A stretch of 64,000 bases of DNA, from contig JAMAHW010000031.1 in NCBI GenBank assembly GCA_023627715.1, positions 186,001 to 250,000 on the forward strand, in the 5' to 3' direction. A model generated the notes under the pieces. That model did not search any database, was not told the origin of the DNA, and saw nothing but the letters and a program-made list of their open reading frames with translations. This DNA is from Periconia sp. R9002 (lineage: Eukaryota > Ascomycota > Dothideomycetes > Pleosporales > Periconiaceae). The position numbers and the translations under genes are program-made. Of this stretch, positions 25,384 through 36,870 are shown in pieces; position 1 is the first letter of the stretch, and each line of letters begins with the position of its first letter.

Positions 25384-26233
25384 GGTGGAATGCGTACAGA
25401 GGTCTTCAATGGATTTTGGGTGGGTGATTTATATATATTTATAGACACAGCATTTACGGTACGATGATGAGGAACGGAGAGCTCCATCTCGATAATTTTT
25501 GGTGGGGGTGAATTTTTTGGGGGCATAGAGAAATGATTTGTCTCGTCGTTTCGTACATTCAGTTATGAGATATTTTCATTTTCGAATCTATCGTTCCTGT
25601 CATTTATCTGGGTTTGCAAATATCGATGAACTTGGGTACTATGCTGACATAATCAACCAACACGCCAATGGCCAATCGCAAACAATTGCAGTGCAAACAA
25701 CACAAACCTCACCCCACAACGCGACAATCAATCTGCCTGCTGAGCTCCGTGTTGGACTGCTTGCCTTCTCCACCCAGGCATCCAATAGAGCAATCAGCAC
25801 CCACACAGGTGCGCATACTTGCTTGAACCCGCTGCAATCGAATACTGCACCAAACAATCATCATGGCCTGTTCGAAAGACCATTTCTTCTCGAAGCATCT
25901 GCATTCCATTCGTCTCCTCGAGCCTTGAAGTGAGAGAGCTTCTGACTGTTGGAGCACCCACAGACAACGTCCTTCCTATGAACTTTTCGACCAGAAGATC
26001 GATTCTTCTATCGCATCCGTCCACTTCATGCCTGCACTTGCTTTCCATCTCCACCTTGACCCGAGCAATTACACGGCCCGCTTTCACAGTCATTCGACCT
26101 AGCCAAGTCGCCGACCCGTCTACCGTTCTGTCGTCACGCTTGCTCCCAAGCAGCTCTTGGACACCGGCAGTTTGCTTGAATCATACCTTGTGATACCCAC
26201 AATCGTCCACTTTGTGCCAACCGGGTGGCCGTC
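25384..26233. other. Intergenic and probable 5' leader
   Basis: 850 nt with short open frames only. The last several hundred bases are rich in C and T and lack strong coding signals, consistent with a long 5' leader for the next gene. Confidence 0.45.
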
Positions 26234-28108
26234 ATGGCAACAAACGCCCCATACTACCACATGCGCGGCGGCCAGTTCACGAACCCAGCAAACACCTCTT
26301 TTATACCTGACCAGGCCGTCCCTGCTGATTATGATGACCTCGCCTCGCCCACTCCCACCAATCTGACCTCGAATGACGCTGCGGCTACCACTCCTGTCGC
26401 AACTTCCACTACGTATACATACACTGAACATCGCCAGTCCGAAGAAACAGACTTACCAATCAATAGTCTGGAAGACAACCCTCATTTCGTCGAGTTACTG
26501 GAGGCTGCAACTACGGCTGCCGCGGGACAGGTTACTAGGACAAGCAACACACAAATGGACGTTGACTCTAGCAAAGGCAAGCGAAAGAGGGTTTCCAGTA
26601 GTCCACTAGCTGATGGTGGTGCCACAAACTCAGAGCAATCCAAGCGCGCAAAAATGGGCATCCTCTCACACATGCAGCATCACGACTATGAGAATGGGGT
26701 GCGGGAGAGATCGGAGAGTAGCAACCTGCCACCATCAAGTGAATCTTTGCTGAACGATGCGAGAGCTGCAGGAGTTCACTCGGCCGTTGCTCTCTTTCGT
26801 CGTACGTCCGAAAGTACAAATCGCAAGCACACTCGTCCTCCCATGTCCAAATTGTTCATTTCTCTTCAACTTACCCCCGAAAACTTTTTGCACTTGCAGG
26901 CGCAAGCGAAAACTTATATGCTTGACCCTGCCCATCCTGAGCGACGCAGCTGTGTAGGAAGTAGAGGCAAAGGCGACACGGACATGGTCAAGCTGAAGCT
27001 GTTCAATTGTGTGAAGGAATTTCTGAGTAGTGGTATGGGAGAGCGGTATTATGGTGAAGGAGTTGAGAAACCTCACCAATCCGACACCCTGCAAGCAGCT
27101 CGTGCGCTCGGCGAAGACAAACTTCCATTGCAGGAGAAACTAGTATGGCCGAGGGATGGGAATAAGATTATAAGTTTGGTTACTCCGCTCCTCAGGCGCA
27201 TGGTCACCAATGAACGGTATGTACTCACACTTGGCTGATTTTGGACTTGATGACTGACATTCGCTCGTTGCAGGCAGCGCATGTATGCCATTGAGACACG
27301 TAGGGGAGGCTCAAGGAATAAGGAAGCGACCCCAACATCGCCCCAGGATGGGACTCAAATCATGAACGACAAGGGACAAGCTGCGAAGCAAGCTCAACCT
27401 CTACCTGCATCACCACTTGCACCTCCAAGCCCCCGAATGAGCACTCCTTTGCCCACTCCTGTGGCGCTTACTTCCCCACCAAGTGATCGCGGACCGGCTC
27501 CTTTGCCTCTGACTCAATATATGGAATTAGATTCAACCACCAAGGTTTACCCAGGCGAGAAACTGAAGCTACCTACGGAATATGGCCCCGAGCCTCGTCT
27601 TTCAAAAATCAACATTTTCGCCATCAAGAACGGCCACGCACTCCGCACCGAGAAACGCTACATTAATGTACCATCCGCGCCGCTGATGAACATGACATGG
27701 CAAGAATTGAGCATTCGCGTCAGGGAACTAGTCAAGGAGTCCCTCCTACTCTATCCTGAGCTGCAAGAGGAGGCTCTGCGAGGCTTAGCTGCCGCTGCCG
27801 CTACCGAGATGCATCGCAATAGCCTGCAAAATTCGGCAGAGAGCAGTGTCAATGACAGTAATAACGCAATCGCGTCTATAGCTCGCCCTGCCTCCGATTC
27901 TTCTCCGTCCACCGTCGGACATGGCCTTTTGCCGTCGTTGATGGGATCCACCGCAGGAAGATTACCGGAGTTCAGGATCGGCGCTCAGACGTCGGCGGGT
28001 TGGGGCAGCATCACCATCGAGGAGGACTGGGCGCGTGTCAAGAACGATGCGGCGCGTGCAGTGTGGGCGGATAAGACGTGCAATGTTGTTGTCACGTTGT
28101 TGCCATGA
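26234..28108 (+). CDS. Unrecognised protein of probable nuclear location
   Basis: Two exons, 26234-27216 and 27274-28108 (605 aa). The start is the ATG opening MATNAPYYHMRGG. The N-terminal 200 residues are polar and disordered, with a candidate nuclear localisation signal (KGKRKRVSSS) and a run of acidic and Thr-rich sequence. The middle has a well-ordered segment (FISLQLTPENFLHLQAQA, YMLDPAHPERRSCVG, DTDMVKLKLFNCVKEFL). The C-terminal half has a Pro-rich linker, then another ordered block (SKINIFAIKNGHALRTEKRY, WQELSIRVRELVKESLLLYP) and SITIEEDWARVKNDAARAVWA. I do not recognise a named domain. The alternation of ordered blocks and linkers suggests a regulatory protein; that is inference. 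Confidence 0.75.
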
Positions 28109-28656
28109 GGGTGTCTCGCTCATCTTCTAGAGGATTGTGTGGAGGGGAGGGGATGTTGTACGGTTTTATCTTTTCTTTTCTTTTCCTTTGATTTACTATT
28201 ATAGATTGTTCTTTTTTTCTTTTTCTCCTGATACCCCTTTTTCCTTTATCTTTTTAGGTTGACTAGAAGGATTAAAAAGGTGTTTTGGGGGGTTACTGGT
28301 GCTAGATCATACTTGTACCTGCATGTGTCTCATGGTTGGATACATACATACATAGACGCATAGACGGATGGATGGGACACATGTGCAATGATGTTGTTGC
28401 ACTGGGAATTATGGCGCTTTGGGGAGATGTGGGAATGGCAATGTTGTGGCATGATTTGATTTGATTTGATTTGATGAATTTATTTATGGTTGTTTTACAT
28501 GAGAGAGATTGTGTGTGGATGAAGGTGTAGGGGTGATGATGTTGATTCGAATCCGTCCTTGTCGTGTATTTACTTAGTTTCCTCTCTCAACCCCTTGCCG
28601 TAGTGCAAGAATAACATCCCATCCATCCATCCCCCCTCTCCTTCCCCCCTTCCCCC
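28109..28656. other. Convergent 3' spacer with short tandem repeat
   Basis: 548 nt between convergent stop codons. It contains T-rich tracts and a (GATTT)n run of four to five copies near 28453-28476. No gene seen. Confidence 0.55.
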
Positions 28657-29213
28657 CTAAACCCTCCCAACATCAAATCCATCCCACCAACACCTCTCCC
28701 CACCCACAAGAAACCCCCTCTCATCAAACTCGACCCCTTCCTCGCGCAACAGCTCCCTCTTCTCCGTCTGCGTGATGCCTAGTCCCCCGTTCGACGAGAG
28801 TTTCTTGTCCCAGGTGCCGCGGAAGCCGGCTATGAACTGTGGATTACGTTAGTGGTTGGTGGTTGATGGTGGAAGGGTGAGGGTAGGAGAATTGGGTAAA
28901 GGGGAAAGGGGGATATGCTTACCCCAGTACTCCCAAGCACACGATGACACGGCACCTCGGGCGCGAAGGGGTTGCGGCGGAGGGCGGAGCCTACGGCTCG
29001 GGGGCTGCATTTCCCTGTCGCTCCTCCTTTCGAAGACTTTTTGAGAGAGGTTTTTGAAGAGGTGGTTGAGGAAGAGGTTTGAGGGATTCGGGAAGCGGCG
29101 CGTGCTAACGAGGCGTAACTGCATACTTTCCCCCGTGGGATTTGCTGCACCAGGGCGTAGATGCGGGCTTGGAAGGGGGTTACGGTACCCGGGGGGAGGT
29201 GTTTGGAGTGCAT
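28657..29213 (-). CDS. O6-alkylguanine-DNA alkyltransferase (MGMT/Ogt family)
   Basis: Two exons on the minus strand, 29213-28923 and 28836-28657 (156 aa). The protein has the family's helix-turn-helix (PRGKVCSYASLARAAS), the conserved NPFAPEVPCHRV containing the alkyl-acceptor Cys89, and the following AGFRGTWDKKL and ELLREEGVEF segments. It would repair O6-alkylguanine by irreversible transfer of the alkyl group to Cys89. It lacks the extra N-terminal domain of full-length enzymes. It keeps PCHR, which sets it apart from the inactive alkyltransferase-like (Atl1) proteins, which have Trp there. A Ser/Thr/Lys-rich insertion of about 25 residues (about 45-70) lies between the HTH and the active site. 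Confidence 0.88.
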
Positions 29214-29816
29214 TTATTTTTCGGCGGGGGAGAGGTAGGGAAGGAGAGGGGAATGTGGGTTTGGGACGTAGTTTTGGGGTAGGTGGGTGTGGGTGTGGTT
29301 GGGTGTTTGTGAATGGTGGTGAGATCAATGCGTGGGTGGTTTTGGGGTAAATGAGAATTGTAGAATTTGTGTATGAATGGAGGTAACGAACGAAGGATCA
29401 GTGAATGGTGGATGAGGTTGTTTATATATCAAATCTTGGGTTGAGTCACGGAACTCAGAATGGTCGTTGGATGTGCTTTTAAATTGACCTATGATATCAA
29501 TTGATGGCTTCGCGCTAATGGACGCGTCAAGTAAGTAGTGTGCAGCTAGCGCGTGAAGGGACGGACGGACGAACCGGTGGGGTACACAGCTCTGCGAGGG
29601 GTAGGCGTAGGGCTGCAGGGGAAACATGGAGACTTAAAAAAAAAGTTTGCGACGGCAATCGACAAGACTTTGGAATAGGCTTTAACCCGCGTTGCTCTTG
29701 TCGATTACACTACCCCCTTTGTTACCGCTTGCTTAATTGAGTCACTTGCCTACACATCTATCCATACCCTCAACAACACACACAACTCTCCATCCACAGT
29801 CCCACACTGCCCCATC
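29214..29816. other. Divergent promoter region
   Basis: 603 nt between the divergent alkyltransferase and TPR genes, so both promoters must be here. No recognisable regulatory site could be assigned with confidence. Confidence 0.5.
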
Positions 29817-31529
29817 ATGCCGCCCAAACGCAAAGATCTCCTCCTCAAGCCGAAACCAAAAGGAAAAACCAGCAAGGCCCAAGACCCTCAATCGGAAAAC
29901 GATTTCCTCGAAGCCGCGGACGAGCACGAGCAAGCGGCGGGGAAATGGCGCGCGGGGGATGCTGCAAAGGCGACCCGGTTCTTCAATCGCGCCATCGAGG
30001 TGTATAATGAAGGGCTGAAACGGTTCCCTAGGAGTTTTGATTTGGCGTATAATAAAGCGAATCTGGAGTACAACCTCACGCAGGATATGCGCATTCTTCC
30101 GCATTTAGGTCCCAAGATTGCGTTACTGGAAGAGACGTTGGAGTCGCACCGAGCCGCTATGCAACTTGCTCCGCCAAACAACACGGATATCCTCTTCAAC
30201 ACGGCGCAAGTGCTGACTTCTTTAGCTGAGGCTGTTTTAGAGGCAGAGACGCAGCAAGTCGCAAAAGTTCCAGCGAGAACGCTGTTAGAAGAGGCGACGG
30301 ACCTGTTCGCCAAATGCTTGCTAAGTCAGGAGAAGGAGTATGAGAAAGTGGAGGCGGAGATTGCACAAGCTATGAGCGCGCAGCAACAGTCAGAGACAGA
30401 TTTTCACGCACAGAGCAATACCTCAACGCATGACGAGGAAGGAGACATGGAAACAGAGTCGACGGGGTCTTTGGGTCCAGACGAATGGGCCACTGTCGAA
30501 GAACCACTTACCCCCGAGACCATTCTAGAGACCTGCACCGCCCACCTCGGAGCCCTCACTGCTCTCCTCCCACTTTACGACCCAGCAGACACGCCTGCGA
30601 TTCAATCGAAGATGCAGCAAGGAGACTACACAGCCAACCAAATCATTCCAGTCTTTATTGGTCGGGTCCAGAATTCGCCCTTCAAAAAGGAGCACGATGA
30701 TAAGTCAACGGCCGGTCCAACATTATCCCTCTCATCCACTCCAGCGTCCGAAGAGTTCGAAACTTCTCCAAAAGACGACGCTCTCCTCGCAGCTGCTACG
30801 TTCAAAGCGGCTTTTGTCGAGCTTGAGTATCGCGCCGCGCAAGTGAACGCAACGCAATACGCTACCACTATCGAAACAATCTTCAGTAACCTCGCCAATA
30901 AACCGGAGTCACCGTCACAGCAAGAACAATCAGCATATCTAAACGCCGTCTCTGCCTACGCAGACGCCCTTATCGATCTTGCCTCCGCCATCTCCGACAT
31001 CTCCCCCTCTATCCCTGCCGACGCAGAAATCCAATGGACGTCGTTAACTCACGCCCAAAAGCTGCTCACCTCTCTCGCCACCCCGAATCCCCCTATACTC
31101 CCTGCTTCTCGTCTAGCAGACATCTTCCTTGCGCGCGGCGACATCGAGCTATTCCGCTTCCACCTCTCATTTACCCCCGTGGGAGCGGCGAAACCTGCGT
31201 GGGTGAACAGCAGGGCGGTGCTAGTTGCAAACGCAGGAGTCTACTATCGTGGTGCGAGGGCCTACGGTGACAAGGCTGTGGCTGCGGGAACAGGAGATGT
31301 GAATGTGAGGGAGATGGCGGATGGGAAGGCGGTCGTTGCGGAGGTCTTGAAGGAGGTTCATGCTAATCGTGCTGGAGCTGAGGGTGGGGCGGGAGGCGTG
31401 GTGATTGTGAAAGATGCGTGGAAGGGCAAGGGTGCGAAGGTGAAGAGAGTGTTAGAGCAGTTGGTTGATGAGGGAGTGCTTGGGAGGGATGAGGCTGAGG
31501 GGGTTGTTGGGATTCTTGGAGAGGTGTAG
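29817..31529 (+). CDS. TPR-repeat protein (possibly UPF0656-like)
   Basis: Single exon, 570 aa. A Lys/Pro-rich start (MPPKRKDLLLKPKPKGK) precedes helical repeats in TPR style: AAGKWRAGDAAKATRFFNRA, NEGLKRFPRSFDLAYNKANL, ESHRAAMQLAPPNNTDILFN and TAQVLTSLAEAVLEAE. An acidic linker (about 190-225) follows, then more helical repeats (TAHLGALTALLPLYDPADTP, SAYADALIDLASAISDI). The C-terminus ends KRVLEQLVDEGVLGRDEAEG. It resembles a fungal TPR family listed as UPF0656, but I am not certain of that assignment. A chaperone or scaffold role is inferred from the TPRs only. Confidence 0.8.
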   Translation: MPPKRKDLLLKPKPKGKTSKAQDPQSENDFLEAADEHEQAAGKWRAGDAAKATRFFNRAIEVYNEGLKRFPRSFDLAYNKANLEYNLTQDMRILPHLGPKIALLEETLESHRAAMQLAPPNNTDILFNTAQVLTSLAEAVLEAETQQVAKVPARTLLEEATDLFAKCLLSQEKEYEKVEAEIAQAMSAQQQSETDFHAQSNTSTHDEEGDMETESTGSLGPDEWATVEEPLTPETILETCTAHLGALTALLPLYDPADTPAIQSKMQQGDYTANQIIPVFIGRVQNSPFKKEHDDKSTAGPTLSLSSTPASEEFETSPKDDALLAAATFKAAFVELEYRAAQVNATQYATTIETIFSNLANKPESPSQQEQSAYLNAVSAYADALIDLASAISDISPSIPADAEIQWTSLTHAQKLLTSLATPNPPILPASRLADIFLARGDIELFRFHLSFTPVGAAKPAWVNSRAVLVANAGVYYRGARAYGDKAVAAGTGDVNVREMADGKAVVAEVLKEVHANRAGAEGGAGGVVIVKDAWKGKGAKVKRVLEQLVDEGVLGRDEAEGVVGILGEV

Positions 31530-32158
31530 TCTTGTTTTTTTGTTGTGTGTGGGTATGTACATGGCGTGGAAATGGTGCGGAGAGGGAATGGTACCTATGA
31601 CTTCATGTGTAAATGGACAAGGACGAACGTAGAAAGAGCGTTTCGGGCCAACGTTTGGATTCGGCATCCACGACGACTTGCTTTTCGCATACAAAATTCC
31701 GACTATGTACATACTTTACACTTCATCACTCATATTCTACAGTGTACGAACGTACAATTCCATTCGAATCTAAGATGGAGAGGTCATATCATTTGACCTC
31801 GATTACCTACCCAAACAAGCGAATACGAAACCTCATCTAGTTCCCCCACCTCCGCGCTTTCCCCTTCGAAATTTATCATCTTATCATACCCCACCAGCTC
31901 AACATCATCAGTACCTGCGATGTTCGTTTTAGAATATTCTGATTTAGTTTCTCTCGTAAGTTGCCTCAGAAAGAGGCTCCATGAGGACTCATAAAAAGAG
32001 GTTTATTGATTGGTGTAGAGAGACCACCCTTGTATCTGAAGAGATCAATTGATGCCCTGCATGTGCCTAGCCCCGCCATTCTAGGCTTCATGCTTGCAAA
32101 ACACGTGGTCCCCTAAACATACCCGGTGTCAACTTCATAGCTCAGGTAGTGAAGCATC
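31530..32158. other. Intergenic, no gene seen
   Basis: 629 nt between two plus-strand genes, presumably the 3' UTR of the TPR gene and the promoter of the HET gene. No repeat or RNA gene found. Confidence 0.5.
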
Positions 32159-34523
32159 ATGCTCTGTGATCGATGTGAGCGATTCTGCGTGAGCATCCTT
32201 ACCGGCGCGGTTTTCGACGGGGAGTGGGGTCCAGTGACTCGAGAAGATCCAACAAAATCTACTTATATGCGCCAGTATGTCTTCGAGGACATGGCGGGAG
32301 TTCGAGAATCCGCAGTAAGAGGCCTGTGCTCTCTATGTTCTCTGCTATACGACCACTATCACACCTTTGAGCAAGCTTGGTTCGCAGGGAAACTGGCGGG
32401 GTCACCAACGTGGCCATATCCCCCCGAGAATCGCCTCACAATTTATGTAAATGTACCAACGCCTGATGATGGGCCTTTAAGACGATTATACTTCCTTCGG
32501 TTAGATGAACCATATGTACTCCTCGAATTCAGCTTCTTGAATGCATTGGACAATTACAGGTGCAATGTCGAGGCTGAGATCGCTGAGCTCGATGTCACGA
32601 TTGCACCCCATGTTGAGCAACATATCGGCACGGAAGTGGGCGGTTATTCGGGTTCCAAACCAGTTTTTGATCTGGCAAGCCAATGGGTACGAAGATGCGA
32701 GAAAAATCATGTTCAATGTCGCGGTCGCAACCAGAAAAAGCGGCTTCCCCGGCGGCTGGTTGACGTTGGGGAACTGGACAGTGAGACTGGCTGGTCCAAC
32801 TCTCGAATTGTTGAGCCAGGAAACATTGATGGATATTATGTCACACTGAGCTATAGGTGGAGCGCGGTTGCTGACCAATTCTGCACCACACGGGATAATC
32901 TCCCTGATCTTAAACGATTTCTTCCCTTGTGGCGAGTCCCAAAGACGATTCGCCAAGCAATTGGGCTTTGCCGTCAACTTGGCTATCGATATTTATGGGT
33001 CGATTGGTACGTATGTCTTGAGTATAGAACAAAGTCGAGACACAAGGGTGTAGCTCTGAAACTTCGGCAACCCATTTGTAATCGTGGACTGACTTTGTGC
33101 CCACATATTTAGTCTTTGCATCCTCCAGGGCGACGACGATGATTGGAAGGAGGCGGTTAACGATATGGCCTACATCTTCGAAAATAGTCATTTGACGATT
33201 TCAGCATTGCAGTCCGAAGATAGTAATTCTGGACTCTTTCACCATCGCACATATGACGACTATTCAAGTGCTATATGTCTTCGCCTTCGAAATGGTCAGA
33301 TTCTGACGCTGCGCCGTCCCCATTACGGAAGACCGCTTACCACCGATATCCACAATTCGCCCATGCAAACTCGAGGATGGATTCTACAAGAAAAGTTGCT
33401 TAGCCCCGCCAATATCCTTTTTGGTAGCAATGGATTGCACTGGGAATGCGGAAGTTGTACCGTTTCAGAAGCTTATGCCAATCTCGAGACCCCCGCAGAC
33501 GGCATCCTTAAAAATATACTGTTTGAGATTAATCGACCTGGGTGCGACTCCCACCCCAATGGACACTTTATTGTGTGGTACATGCTCATGATGGCATATT
33601 CGAGCAAGTACCTGACCTTTGAGATGGATCGCCTGCCTGCTATTCGAGGACTAGCCACTCGCTTTGGAAAAATGTTTTGTACGACTTTTGTTGCCGGACT
33701 TTGGCTGGAAGATCTCCATCGGGGGCTGCTGTGGAACGTTCTGCCGTACAGAGGTCAGCCACCGCGAGATGGACTATGGACGGCAGACAATGATTCGATT
33801 TTGGATCCTGCAATCCAAATCGCCCCGACCTGGAGCTGGATAAACATGGCACGCTTTACGCACGTGCGCTTTGAGGTGGACCTTGTTCATTCACTTCTGG
33901 ATTACTATCATCCAGTCAAGCGACTGCCATCCCCTACCGACGCATCTTTCATCGATGTAAAGGTTGCCTCGGATCCAAAGCACCCCCGAGGCGTCGTCAA
34001 AGGAACAATCGAACTTTGGGGCACACTTGCACGTGTAGACGTGAAGCGGTTCGTGGGACCGGCGTTTAAACAATACGAAAAATACCCCACGCATCGATAT
34101 AGCATGAGCAGACGCACCCTCCGTCTACCCTTGAGAAAAGCACCCTCCCCTCGAACAAAAACAGAATACACATCTGCAAACATCACGACTCTACAGTTGA
34201 AGCCAGAATCCGATGATCTGGTGTTGCCTTTTACAGCAGACTCAAACATGCTGCAAGATTCAGACTATTACTGCCTGGTGATATCGGACTGGCAGTTTGA
34301 AGACAGCCAGAAGAAATTTTTCTCCAAACGCGAGTCGGACGTAGAGCATCCCGAGTGGCGATGCTACCTGGTTCTTCAACGCGTCCGAGTACGGAGCGGT
34401 CTTCGACATCCGCTGGATGAGGGGTTGTTTGAGCGGGTCGGCATGGGAGCGGAAAATATTGACGTTGTTGATCGGTTCTTCGGCGCCGCGAATGGGGTAA
34501 AAAAGTTTTTGGTGATTAGATGA
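32159..34523 (+). CDS. HET-domain (heterokaryon incompatibility) protein
   Basis: Two exons, 32159-33006 and 33113-34523 (752 aa). The N-terminus has paired cysteines (MLCDRCERFC, GLCSLCSLLYDHY) typical of many HET proteins. The HET domain starts near residue 227 (YYVTLSYRWS), continues with TIRQAIGLCRQLGYRYLWVD and, after a 106-nt intron, CLCILQGDDDDWKEAVNDMA and YIFENSHLTISA. RGWILQEKLLSPANILFG and ECGSCTVSEAY follow, then a variable C-terminal half. HET proteins trigger fungal cell death or growth arrest on non-self recognition; this copy has no NACHT or repeat domain fused. The intron splits a Cys codon and the frame closes exactly. It looks intact. Its partner locus is not evident in the window. 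Confidence 0.9.
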
Positions 34524-35000
34524 TTATGATAACTTATCAATCATTCACCCAGGTCGGACACCAAGTATTTTCGACGGAGGTGATACGAGTTGCGGCGGCC
34601 ATTTGCGAAGATGGAGAAATATTCGTTGATGAATGTTTCTTATATTCACCCATAGGCGTTTTGCACGCAAGCCGACCCGGCCGTGCTACTGCTCAGGCTA
34701 TGTTGGAGTCACTTTTCACCTCGTTCTCACAACAAAACTTTAACCAACCCCCCCCCCCCCCCGGGGTATCGAAAGCAGCACTTCTAACAACCTATATCGT
34801 GGGTACAAAGTCAGCTTGACTCAACTAGGGGTGATACAATGAGTGATGAATGTCTCAATACGCCACGCCACGTTGGTGTCTCGATACTAAACGACCCTGT
34901 ACCTGGAGTTCAACTTTTAACAAGGAGGAATCACTCCAGCGCTAGCAAATTTATCATTGAAAAAATTCCTATCTAGCATAACCAATAAAATATCAAACAA
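34524..35000. other. Convergent 3' spacer with poly-C run
   Basis: 477 nt between the stops of the HET gene and the membrane protein gene. A run of 15 C residues occupies 34748-34762, a place where sequencing errors are likely. No gene seen. Confidence 0.5.
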
Positions 35001-36299
35001 TCACTCCTTCCCCCCAGATGCCTCCTCCTCCGACGAAGCAACGACATCCCTCCTCAACCCACCAATCTCAAACAGCAAAATCAGCCGGCACACCGCGGCA
35101 GATGCGACGTAGCGACACAGCACGGCGTTCAACACATCCCACACGCTGACCAGCTGCAGCGACGAGAAGATGATGATGCCGAACATGAGGTGGATGAAGC
35201 CGCCGCAGCCGGCGAGGATGTTGGTGACGACGGCGAGACGGGGGACGGGGGTCTTGTCAGAGGAGGAGGAGGGGTACATGTCGCGAGCTAGGGTTTGGTG
35301 GGCGCAGAGGGTGGTTTCTTTTTGGAGGAGGGTGGTGAGGTTATGAAAGAGAGTTGTGGTGAGTTTACGAAGGAGGGTTGTGAGGTTGTGAAGGGCTAGC
35401 TTCATTCCTTTCGCTTTGGTGGTGGTGGAGGTGGTACTGCTACGAGCTGTTTGCATTTCAGTCTCATTATCGCTGTTGTTGCTATCCGCACTGCTTCCCT
35501 GGGCACCCCGTCTCGCAAACGCAAACCCACACGCCGCAACGACATGCACCACGCCCGCCAGCGACGTCCACAGCAGCGGCCCAAACGTCGTCGTGCACCC
35601 CCAACTAAGAATCGTGTTGCGGCCGAGCTGCACGCTCGTCCACACCACATTGAAAACCGCACCCGCAGCCAAAAGATACTGCAGCGCGCTGAGCGGTCCC
35701 GCCACCCATTTGAAGCGGCGCGGGATGCGGATCACGAGAAGACTACCAGGACGTGGAGCTGCACTACCTCCGCCCCCGACGCCGGTCAAGGCATTAACCG
35801 GGTCGTTGTACTCGAACAGCCTCGCCGGCCATATCGACGGCGCGCCCAGGGCAAGCAGGAAGCTAAGTCCAGGCCGGTACACAGACAACAACGACATATC
35901 CGCGACACTAGGTGCGATGGCCGACAGCAGCGTGGGCATGAGACCCAAAATCACGGTTGCGGAATTGAAGTTTGCCAGGATGCTCGGGGAGAGCGCCTCG
36001 AGGATGCACGCCTCGTGCGAGTAGCAGATGAGGAGGAGCTGTTTGCCCTGCGGGGACGACGCCGGCGCCGCGAACGCGCCCGTGTAGTCTGCGTAGGTTT
36101 CGGCGCACGTTACTGTTGATGCGTTGAGGAGGATGCCGTGGTATTTGGGGAAGAAGGAGGTGTATTGCGATTCCCGCGGCCGCGGGAAGAAGGAGTGGGT
36201 GGTGCCGTAGGTGGGGTTGAAGCTGTCGGGGTAATAGTCGACGGCGAGGGTTTGGAGGGGGTGGAGGGCTAAGAGGAGGAAGGGAGATTTGGGGAGCAT
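35001..36299 (-). CDS. Secreted-start multi-pass membrane protein, unrecognised
   Basis: Single exon, 432 aa. The start is the ATG giving MLPKSPFLLLALHPLQTLAV, a good signal peptide; the frame upstream has no ATG. A luminal domain of about 90 residues with three cysteines follows, then ILANFNSATVILGLMPTLLS. Further hydrophobic segments are LSFLLALGAPSIWPA, ALQYLLAAGAVFNVVWTSV, LLWTSLAGVVHVVAACGFAF and GCGGFIHLMFGIIIFSSLQL. A Ser/Thr-rich loop holds repeated NLTTLL units (about 330-355), which could be a short internal duplication. I recognise no family. The architecture (extracellular head, five or six helices, cytosolic Glu-rich tail) suggests a plasma membrane or vacuolar protein. Confidence 0.75.
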   Translation of the reverse strand: MLPKSPFLLLALHPLQTLAVDYYPDSFNPTYGTTHSFFPRPRESQYTSFFPKYHGILLNASTVTCAETYADYTGAFAAPASSPQGKQLLLICYSHEACILEALSPSILANFNSATVILGLMPTLLSAIAPSVADMSLLSVYRPGLSFLLALGAPSIWPARLFEYNDPVNALTGVGGGGSAAPRPGSLLVIRIPRRFKWVAGPLSALQYLLAAGAVFNVVWTSVQLGRNTILSWGCTTTFGPLLWTSLAGVVHVVAACGFAFARRGAQGSSADSNNSDNETEMQTARSSTTSTTTKAKGMKLALHNLTTLLRKLTTTLFHNLTTLLQKETTLCAHQTLARDMYPSSSSDKTPVPRLAVVTNILAGCGGFIHLMFGIIIFSSLQLVSVWDVLNAVLCRYVASAAVCRLILLFEIGGLRRDVVASSEEEASGGKE

Positions 36300-36870
36300 G
36301 GTGGGTAGGTGTTTGGATAGTTGGATGGTTTCGAGGTCAAGGGAAGTAGATAGTTTGAATATATGTGACACGAGTGCAGTGAAAAAAAGGTTGTACAGGA
36401 CGTATACCTAGGCTAACACACACGAGGCTGAGAACGCCCCTCTGACATACATGTATGAAGAATGAAAACGTGAGAATTTGAGCCTCGATTTTGGCCCCCT
36501 GCCAGCTGTTACTTATCGATATCTAGGCGCGGGGCTGGGGGGTTGGGGGGGTTTTCAGCCTTGTGTGCTGTACATCTACACCTGATACTATCCAATTCAG
36601 CAAATCGATACGAGGGGCAATCCTTTACAGGAGGTCAAGCTTATAAATGCCAAGGCCACATATGTTGAGGTACGCTGACGGTGATTGTACGTAAATGGGA
36701 CGAGGTATAACCCCTCGCTCAGGATTGTTATTTTTCGCCCTATAGAAAAGGGTACGTACGCGATGGAGAACCCTAGCGGTAGTTATAAGAATAACAAGTG
36801 TTGACGCGCAAGTCTATCTCGGCGTCGTGGGTATCATTGAGTATTATTACCAGAAGCTTGGCGACCGTGT
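36300..36870. other. Intergenic, no gene seen
   Basis: 571 nt containing the promoter of the membrane protein gene and the 3' side of the PIG-S gene. A short G-rich stretch lies near 36530-36552. Nothing else is recognisable. Confidence 0.5.

Noticed and set aside
28541..28560. TTCGAATCC resembling a tRNA T-loop
   Set aside because: The flanking bases do not form a T stem and no A-box lies at the right distance upstream.
34520..34819. 99-codon open frame after the HET gene
   Set aside because: Contains the poly-C run read as prolines and has no conserved features.
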